The translations under genes were made by a program, and so were the position numbers. Of a DNA stretch of 37,282 nucleotides, positions 24,244-31,577 are shown in pieces. Origin of the DNA: an uncultured bacterium (GTDB lineage Bacteria; Bacillota; Clostridia; Oscillospirales; Oscillospiraceae); NCBI GenBank assembly GCA_948469375.1, contig CAOKLO010000011.1, positions 1 to 37,282 of the forward strand, given 5' to 3'. The stretch's first letter is position 1. Every line of letters begins with the position of its first letter. The notes beneath the pieces are model-generated. The model worked only from the letters and a program-made list of their open reading frames with translations, made no database searches and was not told the DNA's origin.

Positions 24244-26295
24244 ATGGTTAAGTTAGTGGTCACGGAAAAGCCGTCCGCCGCGATGAACATTGCCGCCGCT
24301 CTGGGGGTGAAGGGCAGAAAAGACGGCTGCATGGAGGGCAATGGCTGGCTGATCTCCTGGTGCGTGGGGCATCTGGCGGAGCTGGCCGAGCCTGCGGTCT
24401 ATGACCCCCGGTACGGCAAGTGGCGGCGGGAGGACCTGCCCATCCTGCCGGAAAGCTGGCGGTTCACCATCAGCGGGAAAACGAGAGACCAGTTTGACAC
24501 CCTGCGGGAGCTGCTGCGCCGGGAGGACGTGTCGGAGGTGGTCAACGCCTGTGACGCGGGGCGCGAGGGGGAATCCATCTTCCGCACGGTCTACTATCTG
24601 GCAGGATGCACCAAACCGATCAAACGGCTGTGGATTTCCAGCATGGAGGACGCGGCTATTCGGGAGGGATTTGCAAACCTCCGTCCCGGTGGGGACTATG
24701 ACGGCCTCCACCAAGCCGCCCTCTGCCGCTCCAAGGCCGACTGGCTGGTGGGCATCAACGCCACCCGGCTGTTCTCCGTCCTCTATGGACGCACACTGAA
24801 CATCGGGCGGGTTGTCTCGCCCACGCTGGCCCTCATCGTCCAGCGGGAGGCGGAAATCACCGCCTTTGAGCCGGTCCCGTTCTATACGGTGGAGCTGGAC
24901 TGCGGCGGAGTGGCCCTGGCTGGGGAGCGGCTGGGGGACAAGTCCACGGCTCAATCCGTTGCCGCCGCCTGCAAGGGCGGAACAGCAATCGTTCAGACGG
25001 TGGAGCGGAAGGAGAAATCCGAAAAGGCCCCCGCCCTCTACGATCTGACCGCCCTCCAGCGGGAGGCCAACCGTACTCTGGGCTACACCGCCCAGGCCAC
25101 GCTGGACTATCTGCAAGCCCTCTATGAAAAGAAACTGTGTACCTATCCCCGGACGGACAGCCGGTATCTCACCGATGATATGGAGGCCACGGTCCCCGCC
25201 CTGGTCTCCGCCGCCGCTGCCGTCTGCGGCCTGGACGCGCCGGGGGAGGTGCTGGCGGGGCAGGTGTGCAGCAGCAAAAAGGTCACGGATCACCACGCCA
25301 TTGTCCCCACCAGGAGCGCGGCCACCACCGATATTCCCGCCCTGCCTCTGGGGGAGCGCGAGGTCCTGCGGCTGGTGTCCCTGGCGTTGCTCCGGGCGGT
25401 CTGCCCGCCCTTCCGGTATGCTGAGACCACTGTGACGGCGGAGTGCGGCGGTCACAGCTTCACCGCAAAGGGAAAGGCCCTGCTGGACATTGGCTGGAAA
25501 GCCTACGCGGACAAAGAGCCGTCTAAGGACAGCGTTCTCCCTGACGGACTGACAGAGGGGATGCCGCTGCCGGTGGAGGCGGTCCAGGTCAAGGAGGGCA
25601 AAACGGCACCCCCGAAGCACTTTACGGAAGACACCATCTTGAGCAGCATGGAGACCGCCGGGGCTGGTGACATGCCCGACGATGCGGAACGGCGCGGCAT
25701 CGGGACCCCCGCCACCCGCGCCGGGATTCTGGAAAAGCTGGTATCCTCCGGGCTGGTGGAGCGGAAAAAAGCCAAGAAGATCACCAATCTCCTGCCCACC
25801 CAGGCGGGCAATTCCCTCATCGCCGTCCTGCCCGAGGCCCTGCAATCGCCCCTGCTCACCGCTGAGTGGGAGCACCGGCTGGGCGAGGTGGAGCGCGGCG
25901 CTCTTTCTCCGGAGGACTTCATGGCGGGCATCGCCGCCCTGGTGACAGAGCTGGTGGACACCTATCAGCCGGTCTCCGGCTGGGAAGTCCTGTTCCCCTC
26001 CGGCAAGGAGCGTGTCGGCCCCTGCCCCCGCTGCGGCGGCGCTGTCTCCGAGGGCAAAAAGGGCTTTTTCTGCGAGAATCCCGCCTGCCGCTTCGCCCTC
26101 TGGAAGGACAGCAAATTTTTCTCCGCAAAGAAAAAGTCCCTCACCAAATCCATTGCCGCCGCGCTGCTGAAGGACGCTCAGGTCCGGCTCAAGGGCTGCT
26201 GGTCCGAGAAAACCGGCAAAACCTACGATGCCACCGTACTCCTGGAGGACGATGGGGAGAAAACAAACTACAAGCTGGTGTTTGACAATGGCTGA
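24244..26295 (+). CDS. topB: DNA topoisomerase III (type IA)
   Basis: A 683-residue type IA topoisomerase that relaxes and decatenates single-strand-containing DNA; ICEs and plasmids carry it for transfer or replication. The TOPRIM domain opens with KLVVTEKPSAA (3-13) and includes the DAGREGE metal-binding motif (about 103-109). RSKADWLVGINATRLFS is present, and the catalytic Tyr is in CTYPRTDSRYL (Tyr about 301). GIGTPATRAGILEKL follows. The C-terminus has a zinc-ribbon (CPRCGG...CENPACRF, about 593-615) as in mobile-element TopB proteins. ATG 24244 is chosen for GGGAGTG just upstream. It overlaps the next gene's ATG by 8 bp. Confidence 0.95.
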   Translation: MVKLVVTEKPSAAMNIAAALGVKGRKDGCMEGNGWLISWCVGHLAELAEPAVYDPRYGKWRREDLPILPESWRFTISGKTRDQFDTLRELLRREDVSEVVNACDAGREGESIFRTVYYLAGCTKPIKRLWISSMEDAAIREGFANLRPGGDYDGLHQAALCRSKADWLVGINATRLFSVLYGRTLNIGRVVSPTLALIVQREAEITAFEPVPFYTVELDCGGVALAGERLGDKSTAQSVAAACKGGTAIVQTVERKEKSEKAPALYDLTALQREANRTLGYTAQATLDYLQALYEKKLCTYPRTDSRYLTDDMEATVPALVSAAAAVCGLDAPGEVLAGQVCSSKKVTDHHAIVPTRSAATTDIPALPLGEREVLRLVSLALLRAVCPPFRYAETTVTAECGGHSFTAKGKALLDIGWKAYADKEPSKDSVLPDGLTEGMPLPVEAVQVKEGKTAPPKHFTEDTILSSMETAGAGDMPDDAERRGIGTPATRAGILEKLVSSGLVERKKAKKITNLLPTQAGNSLIAVLPEALQSPLLTAEWEHRLGEVERGALSPEDFMAGIAALVTELVDTYQPVSGWEVLFPSGKERVGPCPRCGGAVSEGKKGFFCENPACRFALWKDSKFFSAKKKSLTKSIAAALLKDAQVRLKGCWSEKTGKTYDATVLLEDDGEKTNYKLVFDNG

Positions 26296-26743
26296 CCTTC
26301 CGCGCATGAATGAGCGGCAGCGCCGCCGTGCCAAGCGGCTCATCCGCCGCCTGTGTGCCAACTATGACGGCGGCAACTGCCTCCCCCTGGACGATGGGGA
26401 CGTTTGCCCCTGTCCCCAGCTTCTCACGCCGGTCCTCATCTGCAAATATTTTCGCGCCGCCGTCCTCCCCGCTGACTGGGAGCTGTGCGCGGAAATTACC
26501 GGCGAAACGCACATCCGGCGGTGCTGCATCTGCGGCGCACCCGTTCTCTCCCGCTCCAACGCGGCAAAATACTGTCCCTCCTGCGCCCTTCGGGAACGCC
26601 GGAGGCGGGATGCGGAACGCAAGCGCAACCGGCCCCGCGCCTCCGCAAATAGAGGGGCTGAAAGTCTTGCGGCGCAATGCTTTCAGAGCGTGGAAAAGAG
26701 GCAGGGCAAGGATTTACCCCCGGAGGGCAAAAACGAGCTTTAA
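26288..26743 (+). CDS. Cysteine-rich VLP family protein
   Basis: A 151-residue basic protein of the Cys_rich_VLP family of mobile elements. The family pattern runs NERQRRRAKRLIRRLCANYD, GGNCLPLDDGDVCPC, LLTPVLICKYFRAAVLPAD, then a CCICGAPVLSRSNAAKYCPS-CA zinc-finger-like part and an Arg-rich tail. It is probably a zinc-binding nucleic-acid-binding protein; its true function is not known. The ATG lies inside the topB end. The tail beyond about residue 120 looks less conserved. Confidence 0.85.
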   Translation: MADLPRMNERQRRRAKRLIRRLCANYDGGNCLPLDDGDVCPCPQLLTPVLICKYFRAAVLPADWELCAEITGETHIRRCCICGAPVLSRSNAAKYCPSCALRERRRRDAERKRNRPRASANRGAESLAAQCFQSVEKRQGKDLPPEGKNEL

Positions 26744-26818
26744 TTTGCGGAAATCCGCCCCGTATGGGATGGCTGCGGCCTCCCGTGCGGGGCTATCCGT
26801 TTGAAAGGAGGAACCACT

Positions 26819-29800
26819 GTGGCAGACCAAAGACCCACCAACAAGGAACGTGTCAAAGAAATCGTTGCCGGGATCGAGCAGAACATCCAGGAGCTTTTCC
26901 TGAGCGAGAGGTATTTTGACTACCTCCGCACCATGTCCCGGTTTCACCACTATTCCGTCAACAACACCCTTCTCATCCATATGCAGCGGCCCAACGCCTC
27001 CCAGCCCGTGGCGGGCTTTCGGAAATGGCAGCAGTTTGGCCATCATGTGAAAAAGGGCGAGAAGGGCCTGACCATCATCGCCCCCACGCCGCTGAAAAAG
27101 AAAATCGAGGAAATGAAGCTGGACCCGGATACCAAAGCACCCATGCTGGACCGGGACGGGAAGATCATCATGGAGGAAAAGACCGTTGAAATTCCGCTGT
27201 TCAAGCCGGTCAAGGTCTTTTCCGCTGACCAGACGGACGGCAAGCCCCTCCCCAGCCTCGCCGCCCCCCTGACCGGGAATGTGGAGCAGTATGAGGCGTT
27301 CATGGAGGCCCTGCGCCGCACGTCCCCCATGCCCATCTCCTTTGCCCCGCTGGACCCAGGGACAGACGGCCTTTGCAACTTCACCAGGCAGACGATCTCC
27401 ATCCGGGAGGGCATGAGCGAGGTGCAGACGGTAAGCGCCGCCGTCCATGAGATCGCCCACGCGGTCCTCCACAACCGGGAACAGGACCGGCTCACTTCCG
27501 CTGCCGGTACGGACAAGGACCCGCCCACGCCCAAGGACAACAACACCAAGGAGGTGGAGGCCGAGAGCGTGTCCTTTGCCGTCTGCCAATATTACGGCAT
27601 TGACACCAGCGATAACTCCATGGGCTATATCGCCGGGTGGAGTAAGGACCGGTCCCTGCCAGAGCTGAAAGCCAGCCTGGAGACCATCACCAAGACCGTC
27701 AGCGGCTTGATCTCCAGCATCGACAAGCACTTCGCCGAGATTTGTCAGGAGCGCGGCATTGACCTCACCGCCCAGCCGGAGCAGGCCGCGCCGGTGGTTG
27801 AACTGCCGGACACCCCGGAGCGGTTTGTGTCAGATGTGTTCGCCCATATGCAGGAGATGTATGCGGCACAGATGATTTCTGACCCTTTGGGTTCCATCAC
27901 CAGGAGTGAGGCGGAAACGCATTACACGAAAGAAGTATCCCATGGTGATTTTTCCGGTATTCACCATCTCCTGGACAGCCTCCAGGAACAGGCGGTCACA
28001 CCTACCATGCCGGAGCTGCGAAGCCGCCTGGAAAAGCTGGAGGCTGAATGGACCGCTGGCCTCTCCTATGAGGTCAAGCCCTATATCCCCGGCAGCAGCA
28101 TTGACCGCTCTTATCTGGAGGCGCACCGGCTGGCGGACGATGGATTCCGGTATAGCAAGATCATCTTTGCCGGCTCAAATGAAATGTGTTCCGATTTGCT
28201 GCAAAAGCTGGAGGCAAAGGAAATCACGATTGGGGAAGTCCGTGCTTTGGAGCCCGAAGACCGGCTTGAGCCGCAAGTCCCCGCCGCCCAGCCGGAGCAG
28301 GCCGCGCCGGTGGCCGAGGACAGCATAGAACGCTTCTCTGCCGACCTTTACGACTATATGGCCCAGCTTCATCAGGCTGGCATTTTGCAGCATCCCTTTA
28401 CCCAGGATACCAGGGAACAGTCCATTGCGGACGTTGTACAGGAGCTGCGCGGCGGTCATTTTGACGGTCCGCTCAATAGCCTGATGTATATTGCCGGACA
28501 TTTTGCGGGCGAAGGTCGTGCGGTCAACGATCTGATTGACCGCCTGGATAAGCTGGAGGAAGCGGCAAAGTGTCCTACAGAGGAAGAAGCCCTTTTTGTG
28601 ACGGACAGCGCCTTTCTGCATATCCAGGTCACGGATGGCGGCTGCGGCTACACGCTCTACGACAAAGCGACCATGCGCCAACTGGACGGTGGGCAGATGG
28701 AACTGGCGGACGAGGGCGGCAGTCCCCAGGAACGTTTTCGCGCCGCCGCTGACCGGATCGTCAGCGGGGAACCGAATATGGACGGGGCCTCCCTGGAGTT
28801 CGCGCCGGTGGGAATGATAAATGTTTTGAGGGAGGCCGCAGAACGGGCCGCGCCGGAGACTGCGGTGGAGAGCAGGGAGCAGTCCCCCGCCCCGCCGGAA
28901 AAATTGCGGGACATCACGCTGGACGAATACCCCATGCCGGACCCGGAGTATACGATGGAGGACCTGGAGCGGTGCGGCTATCTGGACGGCGACCTGCTGC
29001 CCCTCTCCCAGGACCGGGCGTTGGAACTGATCGACAGGGACATGACCGTCTATATCATGGTGATCGGCGATACGCCCATCATGGCGTTTGACCGTGCGGA
29101 AATCGAGGAACAGCAACCCGGCGCTCTGTTCGCTGTCCCCCGCGAGGAATGGGAGGAAAGCCGGGACTTTCAGCAGGCCGTGGCGGACCGGAGGAACCAC
29201 CAGGAGGAACGGGAGAGCGCGTTTTTGAACCATAGCGGGGACTGCTTCGCCATTTATCAGGTCAAAGATGCCCCCGCGCTGGAGGATATTCGCTTTGAAT
29301 CCCTGGAGTGGATCAGGTCCAAAGGGTACACGCCAAAAAGGGAGAATTATGACCTGATCTACACCGCCCCGCTGCCGGAGGCGGACGGCGTGAACGCCGC
29401 CCTGGACAAGCTCTGGTATCAGTTCAATAACGAGCACCCCACTGACTACCAGTCCCCCTCCATGTCCGTCAGCGACATCGTTGCAATCAGGCGGGACGGC
29501 GTGGTATCCTTCCATTACTGCGACAGCTACGGTTTCCAGCAGCTGCCGGACTTCATCAGGCCGGAGAATTATCTGAAAAACGCGGAGATGGCATTGGAAG
29601 ATGATTACGGCATGATCGACGGCATCATCAACAACGGCCCCAAGGAGGGACCCACCGCTGCCGGACTGGAGGCCCAGGTCAAGGCGGGGCAGACCATCTC
29701 CCTCTTTGATTTGGCCGCGGCCACGCATCGGGAGCACAGGGAGAAAAAGTCCGTCATGGCCCGCCTCCAGCAGAAGCCGCCCCAGCAGGAGAAAAAGCGA

Positions 29801-29836
29801 AAGGCGCTCAAAAAGAGCGCGGAAAAGGAGAGATAA
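26819..29836 (+). CDS. Polyvalent protein: ArdC-like ssDNA-binding domain, zincin protease, repeat modules
   Basis: A 1,005-residue cytoplasmic multi-domain protein of the ArdC/LtrC kind that elements send or express on arrival in a new host to counter defence. Residues 1-130 are ArdC-N-like (YFDYLRTMSRFHHYSVNNTL...FRKWQQFGHHVKKGEKGLTI). A zinc-metallopeptidase follows with HEIAH at 210-214 and the downstream EVEAESVSFAVC glutamate helix. Two related modules begin ERFVSDVFAHMQ (near 27819) and ERFSADLYDYMA (near 28328), each after the same 30-bp DNA repeat. A YodL-like LDEYPMPDPEYTMEDLERCGYLDGDLLPLS block and further LPD-like domains lead to a basic tail, KKSVMARL...KKSAEKER. GTG 26819 is chosen because AAAGGAGG is at 26804-26811. 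Confidence 0.85.
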   Translation: MADQRPTNKERVKEIVAGIEQNIQELFLSERYFDYLRTMSRFHHYSVNNTLLIHMQRPNASQPVAGFRKWQQFGHHVKKGEKGLTIIAPTPLKKKIEEMKLDPDTKAPMLDRDGKIIMEEKTVEIPLFKPVKVFSADQTDGKPLPSLAAPLTGNVEQYEAFMEALRRTSPMPISFAPLDPGTDGLCNFTRQTISIREGMSEVQTVSAAVHEIAHAVLHNREQDRLTSAAGTDKDPPTPKDNNTKEVEAESVSFAVCQYYGIDTSDNSMGYIAGWSKDRSLPELKASLETITKTVSGLISSIDKHFAEICQERGIDLTAQPEQAAPVVELPDTPERFVSDVFAHMQEMYAAQMISDPLGSITRSEAETHYTKEVSHGDFSGIHHLLDSLQEQAVTPTMPELRSRLEKLEAEWTAGLSYEVKPYIPGSSIDRSYLEAHRLADDGFRYSKIIFAGSNEMCSDLLQKLEAKEITIGEVRALEPEDRLEPQVPAAQPEQAAPVAEDSIERFSADLYDYMAQLHQAGILQHPFTQDTREQSIADVVQELRGGHFDGPLNSLMYIAGHFAGEGRAVNDLIDRLDKLEEAAKCPTEEEALFVTDSAFLHIQVTDGGCGYTLYDKATMRQLDGGQMELADEGGSPQERFRAAADRIVSGEPNMDGASLEFAPVGMINVLREAAERAAPETAVESREQSPAPPEKLRDITLDEYPMPDPEYTMEDLERCGYLDGDLLPLSQDRALELIDRDMTVYIMVIGDTPIMAFDRAEIEEQQPGALFAVPREEWEESRDFQQAVADRRNHQEERESAFLNHSGDCFAIYQVKDAPALEDIRFESLEWIRSKGYTPKRENYDLIYTAPLPEADGVNAALDKLWYQFNNEHPTDYQSPSMSVSDIVAIRRDGVVSFHYCDSYGFQQLPDFIRPENYLKNAEMALEDDYGMIDGIINNGPKEGPTAAGLEAQVKAGQTISLFDLAAATHREHREKKSVMARLQQKPPQQEKKRKALKKSAEKER
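27768..27797 (+). repeat. 30-bp direct repeat, copy 1
   Basis: Identical over 30 bp to 28284-28313. It encodes AQPEQAAPV at the boundary just before the first ERF.(S/A)D module of the polyvalent protein. The copies are 516 bp (172 codons) apart, as expected if the module was duplicated together with its linker. Confidence 0.8.
28284..28313 (+). repeat. 30-bp direct repeat, copy 2
   Basis: Second copy of the 27768-27797 sequence, again encoding AQPEQAAPV directly before a module starting ERFSADLYDYM. Intact reading frame between the copies means that recombination between them would remove one module without a frameshift. Confidence 0.8.
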
Positions 29837-29850
29837 GCGTATGACAGACG
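29809..29850 (+). repeat. Gene-junction repeat, copy J1
   Basis: 42 bp covering the 3' end of the ArdC-zincin gene (KKSAEKER), its ribosome site and the start of the next gene (MTD). It matches 30953-30994 at 38 of 42 positions by eye. The first 15 bases recur at 32321-32335. Confidence 0.75.
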
Positions 29851-30980
29851 CTCTGTTTCCCGCCGCCCAGGCACAGCCTGGACCGGATACGCATGAGAAA
29901 TTTGTTTCCGATCTTTTCTTCTATCTCAATGCACTGCAAGAGGCGGGGACCATTAAGATTCAGTATCCCTATTCTCTGGACAAGGATACCGTTGAAAGCC
30001 ACTATCTCAAGAGACTGTCCCAAGGGGAATTTGATGACATCCGCGACCTGTTTTTGCGGGTAATGGACATAACAGACCCGCCTGCTCTGCATACCCTGTG
30101 GGACCGGCTGGAGTGCCTGAGCGACCAGTGGGACGCGGCGCTGGTGTGTAAGGTCGAACCGGATATTGAGTTTGGGCCGCACCGCACCAGAGGCATTGTC
30201 CAGACTTACTTTGAGCTGGACGGAAACCTCGTCCCAGGTGAGATCGCTTTCAAAGGAACACTGAAGCAGTGTCAAAACGTTCTTTACGGCCTGGAGGCCG
30301 GAGAGCTCTCAATGCGGGGACTGCGTGATCGCGAACCGGGCTTTACACCGCCCAAGCCGCACTTTCTCTACAAGGTGGAGGCGGACACGGACGGTCAGTT
30401 CTTTGTCCAGGCGTTTTTGGTAACAAAACAGGCGGAATTTCTCCCCGGGCCGGTGCTGTTCTCTGGGGGCGAGGATGTCTGCTTCGATCTGTCGGAAGAT
30501 CTCAATTGCGGCATATTGGTACAGGATGATTTTTTCACCGCCAGCGAGGCGCGGGAGAGCTGCTATACCACAAAAGACGGCGCAGCGCTGGTCGCCTTGG
30601 TGGGGCCGGACAAGGAAGTCTACCTGGGCAGGCGTGACCACTATGACGGCCACGGACACTATCGCAATGATGAGAAATCCCTTATCCATATTTCGGACAC
30701 CTACAGAGTGTTTAACCTGATCTCCGGCCATGACACGCCCTATTCCTATGATGAACTCCACGGGACAAGAATGTTTTCGGAGAAGGAGTTCGCACGGTTT
30801 ATGGACTTGCAGCTTGAGGGAACAAAACAGCCTCGTGACCACACCAGAGGAACGTTTTCTCAGCCGGAGACCCGCAAGCGCGTGGAGAAGAAGTCTGTTC
30901 TGGCAAAGCTGAGCGTCCCTCTGCCCCGGCGGGAGCATAAAAAATCAGCGCCCAAAAAGAGCGCGGAAAGGGACCGGTAA
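29841..30980 (+). CDS. Polyvalent-region protein with the same repeat module
   Basis: A 379-residue cytoplasmic protein without signal or membrane segments. Its N-terminal ~150 residues (EKFVSDLFFYLNALQEAG...VESHYLKRLSQGEFDDIRDLF...LWDRLECLSDQWDAALVCKVEP) repeat the module seen twice in the preceding protein. The middle holds a second segment (TYRVFNLISGHDTPYSYDELHG). The tail, KKSVLAKL...KKSAERDR, copies the tail of the upstream protein. It therefore looks like a partial duplicate of that gene. Function unknown; by position it belongs to the anti-defence/establishment set. ATG 29841 follows GGAAAAGGAG. Confidence 0.8.
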   Translation: MTDALFPAAQAQPGPDTHEKFVSDLFFYLNALQEAGTIKIQYPYSLDKDTVESHYLKRLSQGEFDDIRDLFLRVMDITDPPALHTLWDRLECLSDQWDAALVCKVEPDIEFGPHRTRGIVQTYFELDGNLVPGEIAFKGTLKQCQNVLYGLEAGELSMRGLRDREPGFTPPKPHFLYKVEADTDGQFFVQAFLVTKQAEFLPGPVLFSGGEDVCFDLSEDLNCGILVQDDFFTASEARESCYTTKDGAALVALVGPDKEVYLGRRDHYDGHGHYRNDEKSLIHISDTYRVFNLISGHDTPYSYDELHGTRMFSEKEFARFMDLQLEGTKQPRDHTRGTFSQPETRKRVEKKSVLAKLSVPLPRREHKKSAPKKSAERDR

Positions 30981-30994
30981 GCGTATGACAGACG
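30953..30994 (+). repeat. Gene-junction repeat, copy J2
   Basis: The second copy of J1 (29809-29850), again spanning a KKSAE-type C-terminus, the ribosome site and an ATG ACA GAC start. The outer 17 bases on each side are identical; all four mismatches fall in the central 8 bases. Confidence 0.75.
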
Positions 30995-31341
30995 ATTTCA
31001 CTCATGTGGAGCATATGGAGGATGTCGTGGGCATCCGGCAGACCGGCGTACCCTGCGGACTGGTCAACCGGCGCATAGAACCGGGGTATGTGCTGGCAAA
31101 TGGCACGGTTCTGCTGGAAAGCGAGAAGGATGAGGACGGGCGCTACATTGGCGGCGCTGGCATGGAGGGGATGTATCTGCGGACCAATGAACGCTATGAG
31201 CCCCTTCCCGGCCCGGACGGGAAGCCCCTCGCGTTTCGCCGCGTTGGCCCGCACTCTGTCCTTGAACATTTGAAAACGCATGAAAAACAGGAGAAAATCA
31301 GGCAAAAGCCGAAGAAAACAAGGAGGGACATGGACCGATGA
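30985..31341 (+). CDS. Small hypothetical protein of the polyvalent region
   Basis: A 118-residue soluble protein, not recognised. It begins MTDDF, reusing the start seen at 29841 because of the junction repeat. The centre (GYVLANGTVLLESEKDEDGRYIGGAGMEGMYLRTNERYEPL) is beta-rich and could be an LPD-like domain. The tail is very basic (KQEKIRQKPKKTRRDMDR). It overlaps the TTRAP gene start by 4 bp and is expressed with it. Confidence 0.75.
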   Translation: MTDDFTHVEHMEDVVGIRQTGVPCGLVNRRIEPGYVLANGTVLLESEKDEDGRYIGGAGMEGMYLRTNERYEPLPGPDGKPLAFRRVGPHSVLEHLKTHEKQEKIRQKPKKTRRDMDR

Positions 31342-31577
31342 ACGCGCTTACATTTGAGGAAAAGAATCTGGTCTGCATCTACAGCGGCGGCGGCACCCGG
31401 CGGGAGACGATCTCCGCGCTGGAGGATATGCGGCGCTATGTGCAGCCGGACGAGACCGAGCTGCTGGAGCTGACCGGCAGCGCCCTGGACAAGCTGCGGC
31501 GCATGGACGATGAGCAGTTCGCCGCCCTGGACCTGATCCCCGACTTTGACCCGGAGGATTCTGCCTATGGCGAATAA
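31338..31577 (+). CDS. Transposon-transfer assisting (TTRAP) family protein
   Basis: A 79-residue protein matching the TTRAP family of conjugative transposons: FEEKNLVCIYSGGGTRRETI..L..M..Y..PDE.EL..L..SAL.KL..M.DE.FAALDLIPDF. It is small, acidic, helical and cytoplasmic. The name reflects its association with transfer regions; the mechanism is unknown. Its start lies in an ATGA overlap with the preceding gene, and its end overlaps the start of the giant methylase/helicase gene by 11 bp. Confidence 0.88.
   Translation: MNALTFEEKNLVCIYSGGGTRRETISALEDMRRYVQPDETELLELTGSALDKLRRMDDEQFAALDLIPDFDPEDSAYGE

Noticed and set aside
24253-26361. Minus-strand open frame of 702 codons opposite topB
   Set aside because: Antisense shadow of a clear topoisomerase gene; no motifs and no ribosome site.
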